Position numbers and translations under genes: made by a program. From the NCBI GenBank assembly GCA_029392055.1, contig CP113928.1, positions 866,501 to 930,500 on the forward strand: 64,000 nucleotides of DNA. Reading direction: 5' to 3'. Position 1 is the stretch's first letter; each line of letters begins with the position of its first letter. A model generated the notes under the pieces. It did no database searches and was not told the origin of the DNA. It worked only from the letters and a program-made list of their open reading frames with translations. This document shows positions 35,751-43,969 of the stretch, piece by piece. The DNA comes from Leuconostocaceae bacterium ESL0723. GTDB taxonomy: Bacteria; Bacillota; Bacilli; Lactobacillales; Lactobacillaceae.

Positions 35751-36334
35751 GGCCGCACCCGCCAATCAACTAGCTTTTTAGTAGAAATCATAATCCGTGA
35801 AAAGGCGTGGGGAATTAGGCGTCGCATGAACAGGGTCGCGTGAACCGTAATCAGCAGGGCATCGACGATATCAGCTTTAACAATGTAAAAGCCCAAAAAC
35901 ATCAGCGAAGTTGGTGGCAGCAGGGTCAAAACGAACCAAATCCAAGCCCGTTCAAAAGGCCAGTAGTGCAGCTGCCGCCGCAGCTCTTTAGCTTCCAGGG
36001 TCACAGGTTGTAAATATTGGCGTTGGTAGTGCTCCCGCTGGCGACCAACCAGCCAGGCAATAATTGGTAGGCCAGCCGTCAAAAAGAGCACCAGCCACCA
36101 GGCCCAGGGGTTTCTTAAAATCACATGGGGCACGGTCATCACGTACTTTAGCAGCCACCAGGGGGTCACTAAGACCCCGCTAATAATCAGCAGCCACAGC
36201 AGCCAACGGTGGGCCTTGGATTCTGGCACAATCTGTGGGGTAAAGAAGGTCTGTTTGAGTTGCTTGTCAACAATCAAAGTTCCCTTCACACCATCTTGTC
36301 TCACGCGTCCGATGGCCATTAAATAATCTTTCAA
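35747..36334 (-). CDS. Uncharacterised membrane protein between relA and dtd
   Basis: I do not recognise this 195-residue protein. It has about four membrane segments: two near residues 43-65 and 76-95 ([38 protein letters not shown]) and two near 131-165. An N-terminal cytosolic stretch contains [14 protein letters not shown], and the tail is basic. The start is TTG at 36334 preceded by GAGGAA; an ATG at 36319 is an alternative. It lies 43 nt after relA and is coupled to dtd by ATGA, so it is part of the relA-dtd transcript. Confidence 0.7.
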   Translation of the reverse strand: MKDYLMAIGRVRQDGVKGTLIVDKQLKQTFFTPQIVPESKAHRWLLWLLIISGVLVTPWWLLKYVMTVPHVILRNPWAWWLVLFLTAGLPIIAWLVGRQREHYQRQYLQPVTLEAKELRRQLHYWPFERAWIWFVLTLLPPTSLMFLGFYIVKADIVDALLITVHATLFMRRLIPHAFSRIMISTKKLVDWRVRP

Positions 36335-36377
36335 AGCCTCTTCCTCTCTGTTAATGGTCTGGTAAATTCAAGTCATC

Positions 36378-38624
36378 CTAGTGGAAGGCCCGCTTAACCT
36401 CGGACACATCAGGGATATTATTCAAGGTCGCCATCACCGTGTCTAACTGTTCGACGTTACGCACACCAATGGAAAGTGAAACCTGAACCATGCCGCCCTT
36501 AGTCAAATGACCGTTAACGGCGTTGACATAACGGGTCCGGCTGTTGACTGTCCGTAGAATGTCGTTAACAATCCCGTTACTATTTTCAGCATGGATGGTT
36601 AAATCAGCGGTATAGTCAGGCTTTTGGCCCTCATTATCTTCCCACTGGACGTCAACTAAGCGCTGACCTTGTTCGCGGGCAGCGCGAATGTTAGGACATT
36701 CACGCCGGTGGACTGAAACACCCCGTCCCTTGGTGATATAACCTTCAACGGGATCACCAGGAACCGGCGTACAGCAGCGACCTAAACGAACCAGCAGGTT
36801 ATCGACGCCAGCAATCACGATGTCGTTAGCATGGGTCTTATTGCGCCGGTAAAAGGCTGCCCGGGCTGTGCCGGCCTGCTTAATCTCATGGCCTTCTTCA
36901 AGCATCTCACGCTGGAGTTCCTTGGCCGCCTCTTCTTCACGGGCCTGACGGGCTTCTTCAGTGAGCTTGTTAACTAAGCCAGCTGGGGTCGCATCCCCGA
37001 AACCAACCGCGGCCAGCATGTCGTCCACGCTGTGGAAATGCTGCTTTTCAGCCAAATCTTCTAATTTTTGTGGGGTCAAAAATTCGGTTGGTGAGAAACG
37101 CTTTTCCTGCAGTTCCTGTGCCAAGAGATCACGACCAATTTCGATGTTGTGGTCCCGGTCTAACTGCTTTAAGTGCTGTTTAATCTTGTTACGGGCCCGC
37201 CGGGTTGAAACCATTTCCAGCCAGTCTCGGCTAGGGTTGGCGTTACTACCAGTGATGATTTCAACGATATCCCCGGTCTTTAAGGGGTGGTCGAGGGTCA
37301 CAATCCGGCCGTTAACCTTGGCCCCGGTCGTCTGTAGTCCAACCTTAGAGTGAATTGAAAAGGCCATATCCAGTGGACTGGCTCCCTTAGGGAGTTCAAA
37401 AACATCCCCCCGCGGTGAAAAGACATAGACCCGGTCACTGAAGAGATCCCCTTGGACGCCAGCCATGAACTCTTCGGCATTCTTAGAGCTTTCCTGAAGC
37501 TCCAAAATACCCTGAATCACATTGAGGGCCTGTTGGTCCTTGTTGTCGACCTTGGCCTCGTGCTCAGAGCCCTTATTTTCCTTGTAAGCCCAGTGAGCAG
37601 CAACCCCGTATTCGGCCACTTCGTGCATGTGGTGGGTCCGAATCTGAACTTCTAGGGGCCGGCCCCCCGGTCCGATGACCGTGGTGTGCAAACTCTGATA
37701 ACCATTGGCCTTAGGCAGGGCGATATAATCCTTAAAGCGGCCCGGAATTGGCGTCCACTTCGAGTGAATCGTTCCCAAAACCGCATAGGTGTCCGGGATA
37801 CTGTCGGTCAAAATCCGCACGGCGAGCAGGTCATAGATCTCGTCGAATTCCTTGTGCTTGTCCACCAACTTACGGTAAATCGAGTAGATATGCTTGGGAC
37901 GACCGTAGACGGACACATTTTTCAAGCCCAGGGCATCAATGGCATCCTGGATTTCTTCAACCGCCGTTTCCACGTACTGCAGTCGCTCACCGCGCTTCAT
38001 GTCCATCATCGAGGCAATCTTGTGGTAGGCCTCAGGGTTAATGTAACTCAAAGAAAGGTCTTCGAGTTCCCACTTAATGGTGCTGATTCCCAGACGGTCG
38101 GCCAGGGGCGCGTAAATATCAAGCGTTTCGCGGGCAATCCGCTTTTGCTTGTCAGGCCGCAAAGCGTCTAGGGTCCGCATGTTATGCAGGCGGTCAGCCA
38201 GCTTAACAATAATGACCCGGATATCTTTGGACATGGCCAAAAGCAGCTTGCGGTGGTTTTCAGCCAGCTGCTCCTGGGAACTCTGGTATTTAATTTTACT
38301 AATCTTGGTGACACCATCGATGATATTGGCGATGGTATCGCCGTAACGGTCACGGACATCCTCAATAGTTGCGGGTGTGTCCTCAACGACATCGTGTAAG
38401 TATCCAGAAACCACCGTGTCGGTGTCCATCCGTAGCTCGGCTAGAATCCCAGCCACCTGGATAGGATGGATGATATAGGGCTGGCCGGAATGGCGCTTTT
38501 GTTCCTTGTGCAGTTCATCAGCCCAACGGTAGGCACTTTCAACCTTTTTCGTGTCTTCCGGTGACATATACTGACCCACCATATCCAGGACTTCCTGGGC
38601 CGTATATTCTTTGTATTTTGTCAT
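36378..38624 (-). CDS. relA: Bifunctional (p)ppGpp synthetase/hydrolase
   Basis: This 748-residue Rel enzyme sets the alarmone level in starvation. The HD hydrolase domain is intact (SGYLHDVVEDTPATIEDV; KLADRLHNMRTLDAL). So is the synthetase domain (DLLAVRILTDSIPDTYAVLG; PGRFKDYIALPKANGYQSLH). TGS (VYVFSPRGDVFELPKGASPL), a zinc-finger/helical region with RCCTPVPGDPVEGYI, and a C-terminal ACT domain complete the long Rel architecture. Nothing suggests loss of either activity. Confidence 0.96.
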   Translation of the reverse strand: MTKYKEYTAQEVLDMVGQYMSPEDTKKVESAYRWADELHKEQKRHSGQPYIIHPIQVAGILAELRMDTDTVVSGYLHDVVEDTPATIEDVRDRYGDTIANIIDGVTKISKIKYQSSQEQLAENHRKLLLAMSKDIRVIIVKLADRLHNMRTLDALRPDKQKRIARETLDIYAPLADRLGISTIKWELEDLSLSYINPEAYHKIASMMDMKRGERLQYVETAVEEIQDAIDALGLKNVSVYGRPKHIYSIYRKLVDKHKEFDEIYDLLAVRILTDSIPDTYAVLGTIHSKWTPIPGRFKDYIALPKANGYQSLHTTVIGPGGRPLEVQIRTHHMHEVAEYGVAAHWAYKENKGSEHEAKVDNKDQQALNVIQGILELQESSKNAEEFMAGVQGDLFSDRVYVFSPRGDVFELPKGASPLDMAFSIHSKVGLQTTGAKVNGRIVTLDHPLKTGDIVEIITGSNANPSRDWLEMVSTRRARNKIKQHLKQLDRDHNIEIGRDLLAQELQEKRFSPTEFLTPQKLEDLAEKQHFHSVDDMLAAVGFGDATPAGLVNKLTEEARQAREEEAAKELQREMLEEGHEIKQAGTARAAFYRRNKTHANDIVIAGVDNLLVRLGRCCTPVPGDPVEGYITKGRGVSVHRRECPNIRAAREQGQRLVDVQWEDNEGQKPDYTADLTIHAENSNGIVNDILRTVNSRTRYVNAVNGHLTKGGMVQVSLSIGVRNVEQLDTVMATLNNIPDVSEVKRAFH

Positions 38625-38696
38625 ATGAATCCCCTTAGTGATTCCCCTACTTCCAAGGGGTTAATTGCCTGATAAAACAGCAATTTGCTACTGTTT

Positions 38697-38725
38697 ATTA
38701 TAGTAGAAATAAAACTGAGTAACAA
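38697..38725 (-). promoter_or_regulatory. Promoter of relA
   Basis: TTGTTA (38720-38725), 17-nt spacer, perfect TATAAT (38697-38702) on the minus strand, in the divergent relA/MFS region. Confidence 0.7.
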
Positions 38726-38743
38726 GGCAGAAAGTCAGTGCAA

Positions 38744-38757
38744 TGAAACCGTTTTCG
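38744..38757 (+). promoter_or_regulatory. cre-like site upstream of the MFS gene
   Basis: TGAAACCGTTTTCG matches the CcpA operator consensus TGWAANCGNTNWCA at all but the last position. It lies about 50 nt before the MFS start, next to a TAGAAT hexamer at 38761-38766. A repeat TTTCGCGTT occurs at 38753-38761 and again at 38778-38786. Carbon-catabolite control is a plausible inference only. Confidence 0.4.
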
Positions 38758-38804
38758 CGTTAGAATTTAAGAGATTGTTTCGCGTTTTTGAAAGGCTGTT
38801 AAAT

Positions 38805-40028
38805 ATGAACATATTACATCCAAAAAATGACTGGCAACGCAATATCTTAATTGTTTGGTTTGCCGTCTTCATGACCGGGGTTGGACTCAGTGAAGTCATG
38901 CCCTTTCTCTCCCTTTACATTGCCACTTTAGGTCACTTTAGCCACGACCAGCTGACCTTTTATTCCGGCGCCGCCTTTGCCGTTACCTTCATGGTAACGG
39001 CCGTGGTTGCGCCCCTCTGGGGTAAGTTGGCCGACCGCAAGGGACGCAAGTTGATGATGTTGCGAGCTGCTGGTGGCATGGCCGTGGTTTTCTTCCTGAT
39101 GGGGTTTGCCACCAACGTTTGGCAGTTACTCTTGCTCCGGGCCATTCAGGGGGGCCTGGGCGGCTTTGTTTCCAATTCCAACGCCCTAATCGCTACCCAA
39201 ACGCCTAAGCGCTACGTGGGCCGGGCGCTTGGCATCGTGGTCACTGGTTTTACCGCCGGTAACCTCCTAGGACCCCTCTTTGGTGGTGCCCTGGCCAGTG
39301 CCTTCTCCTACCGGACGACCTTCCATTTGACCGGGATTATCATGCTGGTTGTCTTCGTCTTTATCTGGTGGCTGGTCAAGGAACGGCCAATCAATGCCAG
39401 TGCAAACCAGGGTGAAGACGCTGAAGCCAAACCGGTGAATACCGGCTGGTCAGCCCTGCCCAACCGGCACCTGCTAATCGCGGTCTTTATCACGACCATG
39501 CTAGTGCAGACCGTGAACATGTCGATTAACCCGATTGTTTCGCTCTTTGTCTTGGAGCTGATGCCCCACGCTAACGGTGGGACCATCACCTTCATGGCCG
39601 GCGTGGTGGCTGCGGCCCCTGGAATTGCGACGGTCTTAGCAGCCCCTGGCTTTGGTCGCTTGGGTGATCGCTTTGGCACCCGGCGCCTGATTCAAATTGG
39701 CTTTGCCATTGGCATTTTAGCCTTCGTGCCCACCGCCTTTATTACCAGTGTCATAATGCTGGTGGTCTTGCGCTTTATCGTCGGTATCAGTGATGCCACC
39801 CTCCTACCGGCCATCCAAACCCTGCTTTCTAAGAACTCTCCAGAAAACATGGTCAGCCGGGTCTTTAGTTACAACCAGAGTTTCCAAGCCATCGGGAGTG
39901 TGATTGGCCCCTTCCTGGGTGTGGTGATTGCCAACTCCTTGGATTACCGGGCCATCTTCCTGATTTCAGCCCTGATTATGGCCGTTAACGCCTTCCTCTT
40001 CTCCTGGAACACCCGCCATTCTAAATAA
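38805..40028 (+). CDS. MFS transporter, drug:H+ antiporter (DHA1) type
   Basis: This 12-helix major facilitator of about 407 residues probably exports drugs or other small molecules. Motif A is clear in the loop between helices 2 and 3 (GKLADRKGRKLMM). A repeat-like motif in the second half reads GRLGDRFGTRRLIQ. A motif C-like VTGFTAGNLLGPLFGG in helix 5 marks antiporters. I take the ATG at 38805 (AAAGG upstream; MNILHPKNDWQRNILIVWF). It is closest in style to PmrA/MdtG-like exporters; substrate unknown. It is monocistronic and divergent from relA. Confidence 0.85.
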   Translation: MNILHPKNDWQRNILIVWFAVFMTGVGLSEVMPFLSLYIATLGHFSHDQLTFYSGAAFAVTFMVTAVVAPLWGKLADRKGRKLMMLRAAGGMAVVFFLMGFATNVWQLLLLRAIQGGLGGFVSNSNALIATQTPKRYVGRALGIVVTGFTAGNLLGPLFGGALASAFSYRTTFHLTGIIMLVVFVFIWWLVKERPINASANQGEDAEAKPVNTGWSALPNRHLLIAVFITTMLVQTVNMSINPIVSLFVLELMPHANGGTITFMAGVVAAAPGIATVLAAPGFGRLGDRFGTRRLIQIGFAIGILAFVPTAFITSVIMLVVLRFIVGISDATLLPAIQTLLSKNSPENMVSRVFSYNQSFQAIGSVIGPFLGVVIANSLDYRAIFLISALIMAVNAFLFSWNTRHSK

Positions 40029-40058
40029 AAAAGACGCCCTTGAAAGGACGTCTTTTTT
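40027..40058. terminator. Bidirectional terminator between MFS gene and the 98-residue ORF
   Basis: AAAAAAGACG (40027-40036) and CGTCTTTTTT (40049-40058) flank a 12-base loop; both converging stop codons lie at its edges. Confidence 0.88.
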
Positions 40059-40353
40059 ATTCACTTAACCAGGGTGACAAGGTTGTTAGGGGTACTTGAG
40101 CACTGGTCCACCGCTTTAGGGGTTGGAACTGGTGGCGGTCTTTAAAGGCCAGCGGGGCCCGGCCAATCACAGCCACGGCCTGGTTGGTTTCGGTTAGAAA
40201 AATCTGACCGAGTTCCTGGAAGCGACCGCGGGTGTGCTTACCAGTCCGCCACTGATGGGGTTGGCTGCCAGCTTCTGGTTGGTATTGACCATTGGCATCT
40301 TGATTAACCACTACGCCGGTAAAAATTTCGGTTTTATACTTACTCTGACTCAT
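40057..40353 (-). CDS. Uncharacterised 98-residue protein coupled to the CarB-like gene
   Basis: I do not recognise this small soluble protein. It begins MSQSKYKTEIFTGVVVNQ, has a polar middle (QPHQWRTGKHTRGRFQEL) and a beta-looking stretch (GQIFLTETNQAVAVIGRAPL), ending TTLSPWLSE. It has no cysteine or membrane segment. The ATG at 40353 lies inside the end of the CarB-like gene (14-nt overlap), so translation is coupled. That makes it a likely fourth product of the pyrR/CarA-like/CarB-like cluster. A role as partner or regulator of the complex is inference from position only. Confidence 0.65.
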   Translation of the reverse strand: MSQSKYKTEIFTGVVVNQDANGQYQPEAGSQPHQWRTGKHTRGRFQELGQIFLTETNQAVAVIGRAPLAFKDRHQFQPLKRWTSAQVPLTTLSPWLSE

Positions 40354-42874
40354 GGCTTCTTGCTCCACCGGGGGCCACTCGAACCCCCATTTCAAAGCGG
40401 GTCACATCCAGGTCCCCTTCTGGCTGTAGGTGCAACTGGAAATCGGTGCGGGCGTTAATCATCCGTTGATTGAGGAAGACATTGCGGGCAGGTGCTTCAG
40501 CCAAAAGCCGGTAGTCCCCCTCCCCGAGTTGGCCCAGCAGGGCCCGCACAACCAGGCGGAACCACTGAACACCAGTCGCTTTGCTCAAAAAGGCAATCTG
40601 ACCAAATGGCATCGGTCTCAGCCAGCTATCATGCTGCCAGTCGGCCAAGTTAACATGCGCCACCGGTTGGGTCACCTGCTGGTGGAAGACCAGCTGGAAG
40701 AGACCCGGACCTGGCAGGGACAGGTCTTTTAAATCCACGTTATCCAAATCGGTCTGCGGTAAGATGCGCAGCTCCCCGTCACGGTGCTGGCTGATATTTA
40801 ATGCAAAGGCCTGCTGCCCGTCATAAAAGAAATTCAAGGCAAACTCAGACTGGTTTTCCCCAGGCCCACCCGGTAGGTGCTTATCCTTGGGAATCACCAG
40901 CACATTTTGACCTAAATCTTTCAGAGCACGAATCAGCTTGCGGCGGTTACCTGGCACCATGATGGCCTTAGGATTTTCCTTATCAACCACCGCCATGACA
41001 TCAGAAATTTCCAGTGGTTCCAGATACTGCTTGTCAGACAGGTGCGGCAGTAAGGTCGCATCCTGACTGTTGTTGTTCATCATAACCGTTTGGTACTGGA
41101 GGCGGCGCAGTTCGGACAGGATAATGGTCGAGGCGTAACCACCAATCACCGTTTCCCCAATCCGGTAGGCGCCACTACCGACCACCAGAATACTCTGGTC
41201 ACTGAGACGGGTTGATTCATCTTCAAACTCGAAGCTGGCATAGTACTGGTGGGCATTTTCAGGAAATTCGCCAGCGGAAGGATCAACTGCCTTATAAGTA
41301 GGCTCAATCTGGTGCTGGGTAGCTAGCTGACGGATGCTTTCAAAGTTGGTCCGCCAAAAACGAGCAATTAAGCCATCTGAAAGGCCGGAACGCTTAGCCC
41401 GCAGGAGAATGTCGGCCTGGTCAGGATGGCTTTCCACTGCGGTTTCAATTTCAATCAGGGACTGGAGTTGGTAAAAGTAGAACTCATCAACGTGACTCAG
41501 TTCGGCCAGTTCATCAACCTCATAACCCCGCCGCAGGGCCTCGATAAAGAGCAGGACCCGGTTGTCTTCTGGATGAATCAATTGCTGGATCAACTCGTCA
41601 TCGCTGATATGGGCCATGTAGGTTGGCGAAAAGCTACGGTTGTTGAAGTGGGCCGAGCGAATGGCCTTCTCTAAGGCCTCCACGAAGGTCCGACCAAAAC
41701 CAACCGTACCCCCGACTGACTTTTGAATACTGCCTAACTGCCGATTCACCTTAACACCCGCAGCGGCTAAATCACCAAAGGGAAAAATCGGCAACTTAAC
41801 GGCAATGTGGTCCATCATCGGTTCCATCATCGCCATCTTCTCGTTGAAATCATGGGGCAGGTAAACCTTTTCCAGCGGGGTCCCCAGCATCAACTGCATT
41901 GATACTAGGGCCAGCGGATAGCCGGTCACCATGGCGACCCGACTGGCCAGCTGGTCAAAGTAGGGCGAAACCTTGATGATATAAATTAAATCCCGGGCCT
42001 CATCAACGGCAAATTGGACGTGTAAAAGCCCTTCCAACTGCAGTAAGTTTGCAATTTGAAAGGCATAGGACCGCATCTTCGCCAGAAATGGGTCTTGAAC
42101 GGTCAAAACCGGCGAAACACTGAGGGAATCAGCCGAATGAATCCCAATCGGGTCCATATCTTCACTGGTCCCAACCTGCATACAGTTCCCGCGAAAATCC
42201 CGGACAACTTCCATGCCAATTTCTTTCATGCCATTGATGGCCTTTGAAATAAGGACCTCAGCCGTTAACGACTGGGCGCGGACCTCGGCTACGGCCTGTT
42301 CCAATTCATCTAAGCGACTGACCAGTTGGCGGGTATGACTTTGAATGGGGTTTTGGGCGCGAATCACTAAGGGCAGGTTAATCTTACGCATCAGCTCATT
42401 GGCTTCATCCTGAGTGGCGGCCACTTCACTTTCAATGACGGGTAGGCCCGCCTCAGTCAACAGGGTCGACAGCTCAGCCCGGTTATTGACCTGGGCCACA
42501 ACCGGATTAGCCAGCCCCAAGGACTGGGGCAGCGGTCCGTCATCGTCCTGCCAATCCTGGGACAGGGCTTCCCAAATCTGCATGCTGCGTCGGCCACCAA
42601 AGGTGGCTACGACCGTGTCAATGTTGGCCTGGATAATGATTTTTTTAATGTTCTCAACCGTTAACGGTTGCCAAAAAGCCTGAGCAGCCAAGCTTTCTAG
42701 GGAAAGAGCATAGGGATTATCGTCGATGACAAAGACCTGGTAGCCTAGACCATGGAGCTCCGGTAAGACCTGGTAAATGGCCGCATCGTTTTCTCCCTGG
42801 ACACCAAAACCATTGGGGCCGGCCCCAATAAAGAGGATATTTTTAATCGGATGTTTAGCTGTGCTGTTCCACAT
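40340..42874 (-). CDS. carB: CarB-like protein, degenerate carbamoyl-phosphate synthase large subunit
   Basis: This 844-residue homologue of CarB (normally about 1060). The first half aligns throughout: GAGPNGFG near 17, EMEVVRD-like GMEVVRDFRGN near 220, DPIGIHSADSLSVSP near 241, LLHVQFAV near 283. Key sites have changed: the Gly-rich ATP loop (usually PSFTMGGSGGG) reads AQNPIQSHTR near 173-182, and the metal-binding E-M-N-P reads K-V-S-P at 301-304. The second half starts normally (ILVVGSGAYRIGE; MNNNSQDATLLP; DKQYLEPLEISDVM). It then loses most of the second ATP-grasp domain and the whole C-terminal allosteric domain. The frame is uninterrupted and overlaps the CarA-like gene by 20 nt. Carbamoyl-phosphate synthesis is unlikely. 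Confidence 0.85.
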   Translation of the reverse strand: MWNSTAKHPIKNILFIGAGPNGFGVQGENDAAIYQVLPELHGLGYQVFVIDDNPYALSLESLAAQAFWQPLTVENIKKIIIQANIDTVVATFGGRRSMQIWEALSQDWQDDDGPLPQSLGLANPVVAQVNNRAELSTLLTEAGLPVIESEVAATQDEANELMRKINLPLVIRAQNPIQSHTRQLVSRLDELEQAVAEVRAQSLTAEVLISKAINGMKEIGMEVVRDFRGNCMQVGTSEDMDPIGIHSADSLSVSPVLTVQDPFLAKMRSYAFQIANLLQLEGLLHVQFAVDEARDLIYIIKVSPYFDQLASRVAMVTGYPLALVSMQLMLGTPLEKVYLPHDFNEKMAMMEPMMDHIAVKLPIFPFGDLAAAGVKVNRQLGSIQKSVGGTVGFGRTFVEALEKAIRSAHFNNRSFSPTYMAHISDDELIQQLIHPEDNRVLLFIEALRRGYEVDELAELSHVDEFYFYQLQSLIEIETAVESHPDQADILLRAKRSGLSDGLIARFWRTNFESIRQLATQHQIEPTYKAVDPSAGEFPENAHQYYASFEFEDESTRLSDQSILVVGSGAYRIGETVIGGYASTIILSELRRLQYQTVMMNNNSQDATLLPHLSDKQYLEPLEISDVMAVVDKENPKAIMVPGNRRKLIRALKDLGQNVLVIPKDKHLPGGPGENQSEFALNFFYDGQQAFALNISQHRDGELRILPQTDLDNVDLKDLSLPGPGLFQLVFHQQVTQPVAHVNLADWQHDSWLRPMPFGQIAFLSKATGVQWFRLVVRALLGQLGEGDYRLLAEAPARNVFLNQRMINARTDFQLHLQPEGDLDVTRFEMGVRVAPGGARSHESE

Positions 42875-43934
42875 AATCTTCTACCGTTTCAAAAAAATCC
42901 GAATAAACTACGTTGGCCTCGGTTGGTCCAGGGGCCCCGTCCGCAAAGAACTGGACGCTAAAGGCTGGGTAATCCCGGTGACGCAGGCCCTGAATAGAGT
43001 TGTCCACCAAGTCGCGGTAGGTCACAAACATCTTCTTGTGGTTAATCGTCTGATCGTCAACCACGTAACCGCGGCCCTGCATGGCATAAAAAATCTGCTG
43101 GGTAATAATTTCCTGGATGGGATGGTTCATACCATGGTACTCAGCCGGCAAGGCGGTTAAAGCCGCGCCATTAGCCAGGGCAAAGAGTTCATGGCCTAGA
43201 CCAACCCCCAGCATGGGCGCCTTGGTCTGCAAAACCCGAATCAGGGTCAGGACACTTTCGGGTAATGAATTTGGGTTACCCGGACCAGTTGAGAGGATAA
43301 TACCATCGGGATCGAGGGTCAAAATTTCATTAATACTGGTGGTATATGGTAGGACGGAAACGTTGGCCTCGTGGTCATCTAACATCCGCAAAATACCGTG
43401 TTTTAAACCAAAGTCGATGACTACAATGTGGCGGCCGCGACCAGGATTGGCATAGGCCTTAGGTGTCGCGGTGTTCTTCACCTGTTTGTTGGTCAAGACC
43501 GTAGCAATTAACTGGTCAAAGGCGTGATCGTCCGCATAGTCAACGATGCTGGCCCGCTGGGGGCCACTTTCACGCAGGTGGCGGATGAGCTGCCGGGTAT
43601 CAACCTGGTAAAGCCCGGGAATGTTGTACTGTTTCAAAAAACGGTCCAGGTTCATCCGGCGCTGCCGGTTAGTTGATACCTCGGCCAAATCATGGACAAT
43701 CATCCCCCGGATGGTGGGTTGCATCGACTCATTGGCTTCGGCATGAATGCCGTTCGCCCCGGCCACTGGCATACCAAAGGCAATCATCTGCCCGTCATAG
43801 ATGGGGTTGGTAATTGTTTCTTGGTAGCCGGTCATGGCCGTATCAAAAATAATTTCACCAAAGGTGGTTGCCGGTGCGCCAAAGCCCTCACCGGTAAAAA
43901 CCGAACCATCTTCTAGGATTAAATGCCTTTGCAT
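42855..43934 (-). CDS. carA: CarA-like protein without glutaminase triad
   Basis: This 359-residue protein aligns with CarA over its full length (MQRHLILEDGSVFTGEGFG; TGYQETITNPIYDGQM; VDTRQLIRHLRESG; DFGLKHGILRML; STGPGNPNSLPESV). The class I glutaminase triad is gone. GICLGHQ has become GVGLGHE with Gly245 in place of the nucleophilic Cys; QYHPE has become QFFAD, replacing His by Phe330 and Glu by Asp332; QNHGY has become QGRGY. It should not hydrolyse glutamine. The ATG at 43934 has TGGAG upstream. It lies 35 nt after pyrR and overlaps the CarB-like gene by 20 nt. Confidence 0.88.
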   Translation of the reverse strand: MQRHLILEDGSVFTGEGFGAPATTFGEIIFDTAMTGYQETITNPIYDGQMIAFGMPVAGANGIHAEANESMQPTIRGMIVHDLAEVSTNRQRRMNLDRFLKQYNIPGLYQVDTRQLIRHLRESGPQRASIVDYADDHAFDQLIATVLTNKQVKNTATPKAYANPGRGRHIVVIDFGLKHGILRMLDDHEANVSVLPYTTSINEILTLDPDGIILSTGPGNPNSLPESVLTLIRVLQTKAPMLGVGLGHELFALANGAALTALPAEYHGMNHPIQEIITQQIFYAMQGRGYVVDDQTINHKKMFVTYRDLVDNSIQGLRHRDYPAFSVQFFADGAPGPTEANVVYSDFFETVEDYVEQHS

Positions 43935-43969
43935 ACTGACTCCAATCTGAACTGGAAAAGCTGCCAATC

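Noticed and set aside
40340-42874. Frameshift or assembly break as the reason for the short CarB-like protein
   Set aside because: The frame is continuous, the carA-like/carB-like/98-residue overlaps are coherent, and the C-terminal part reads as protein; no alternative frame supplies the missing ATP-grasp or MGS-type domain.
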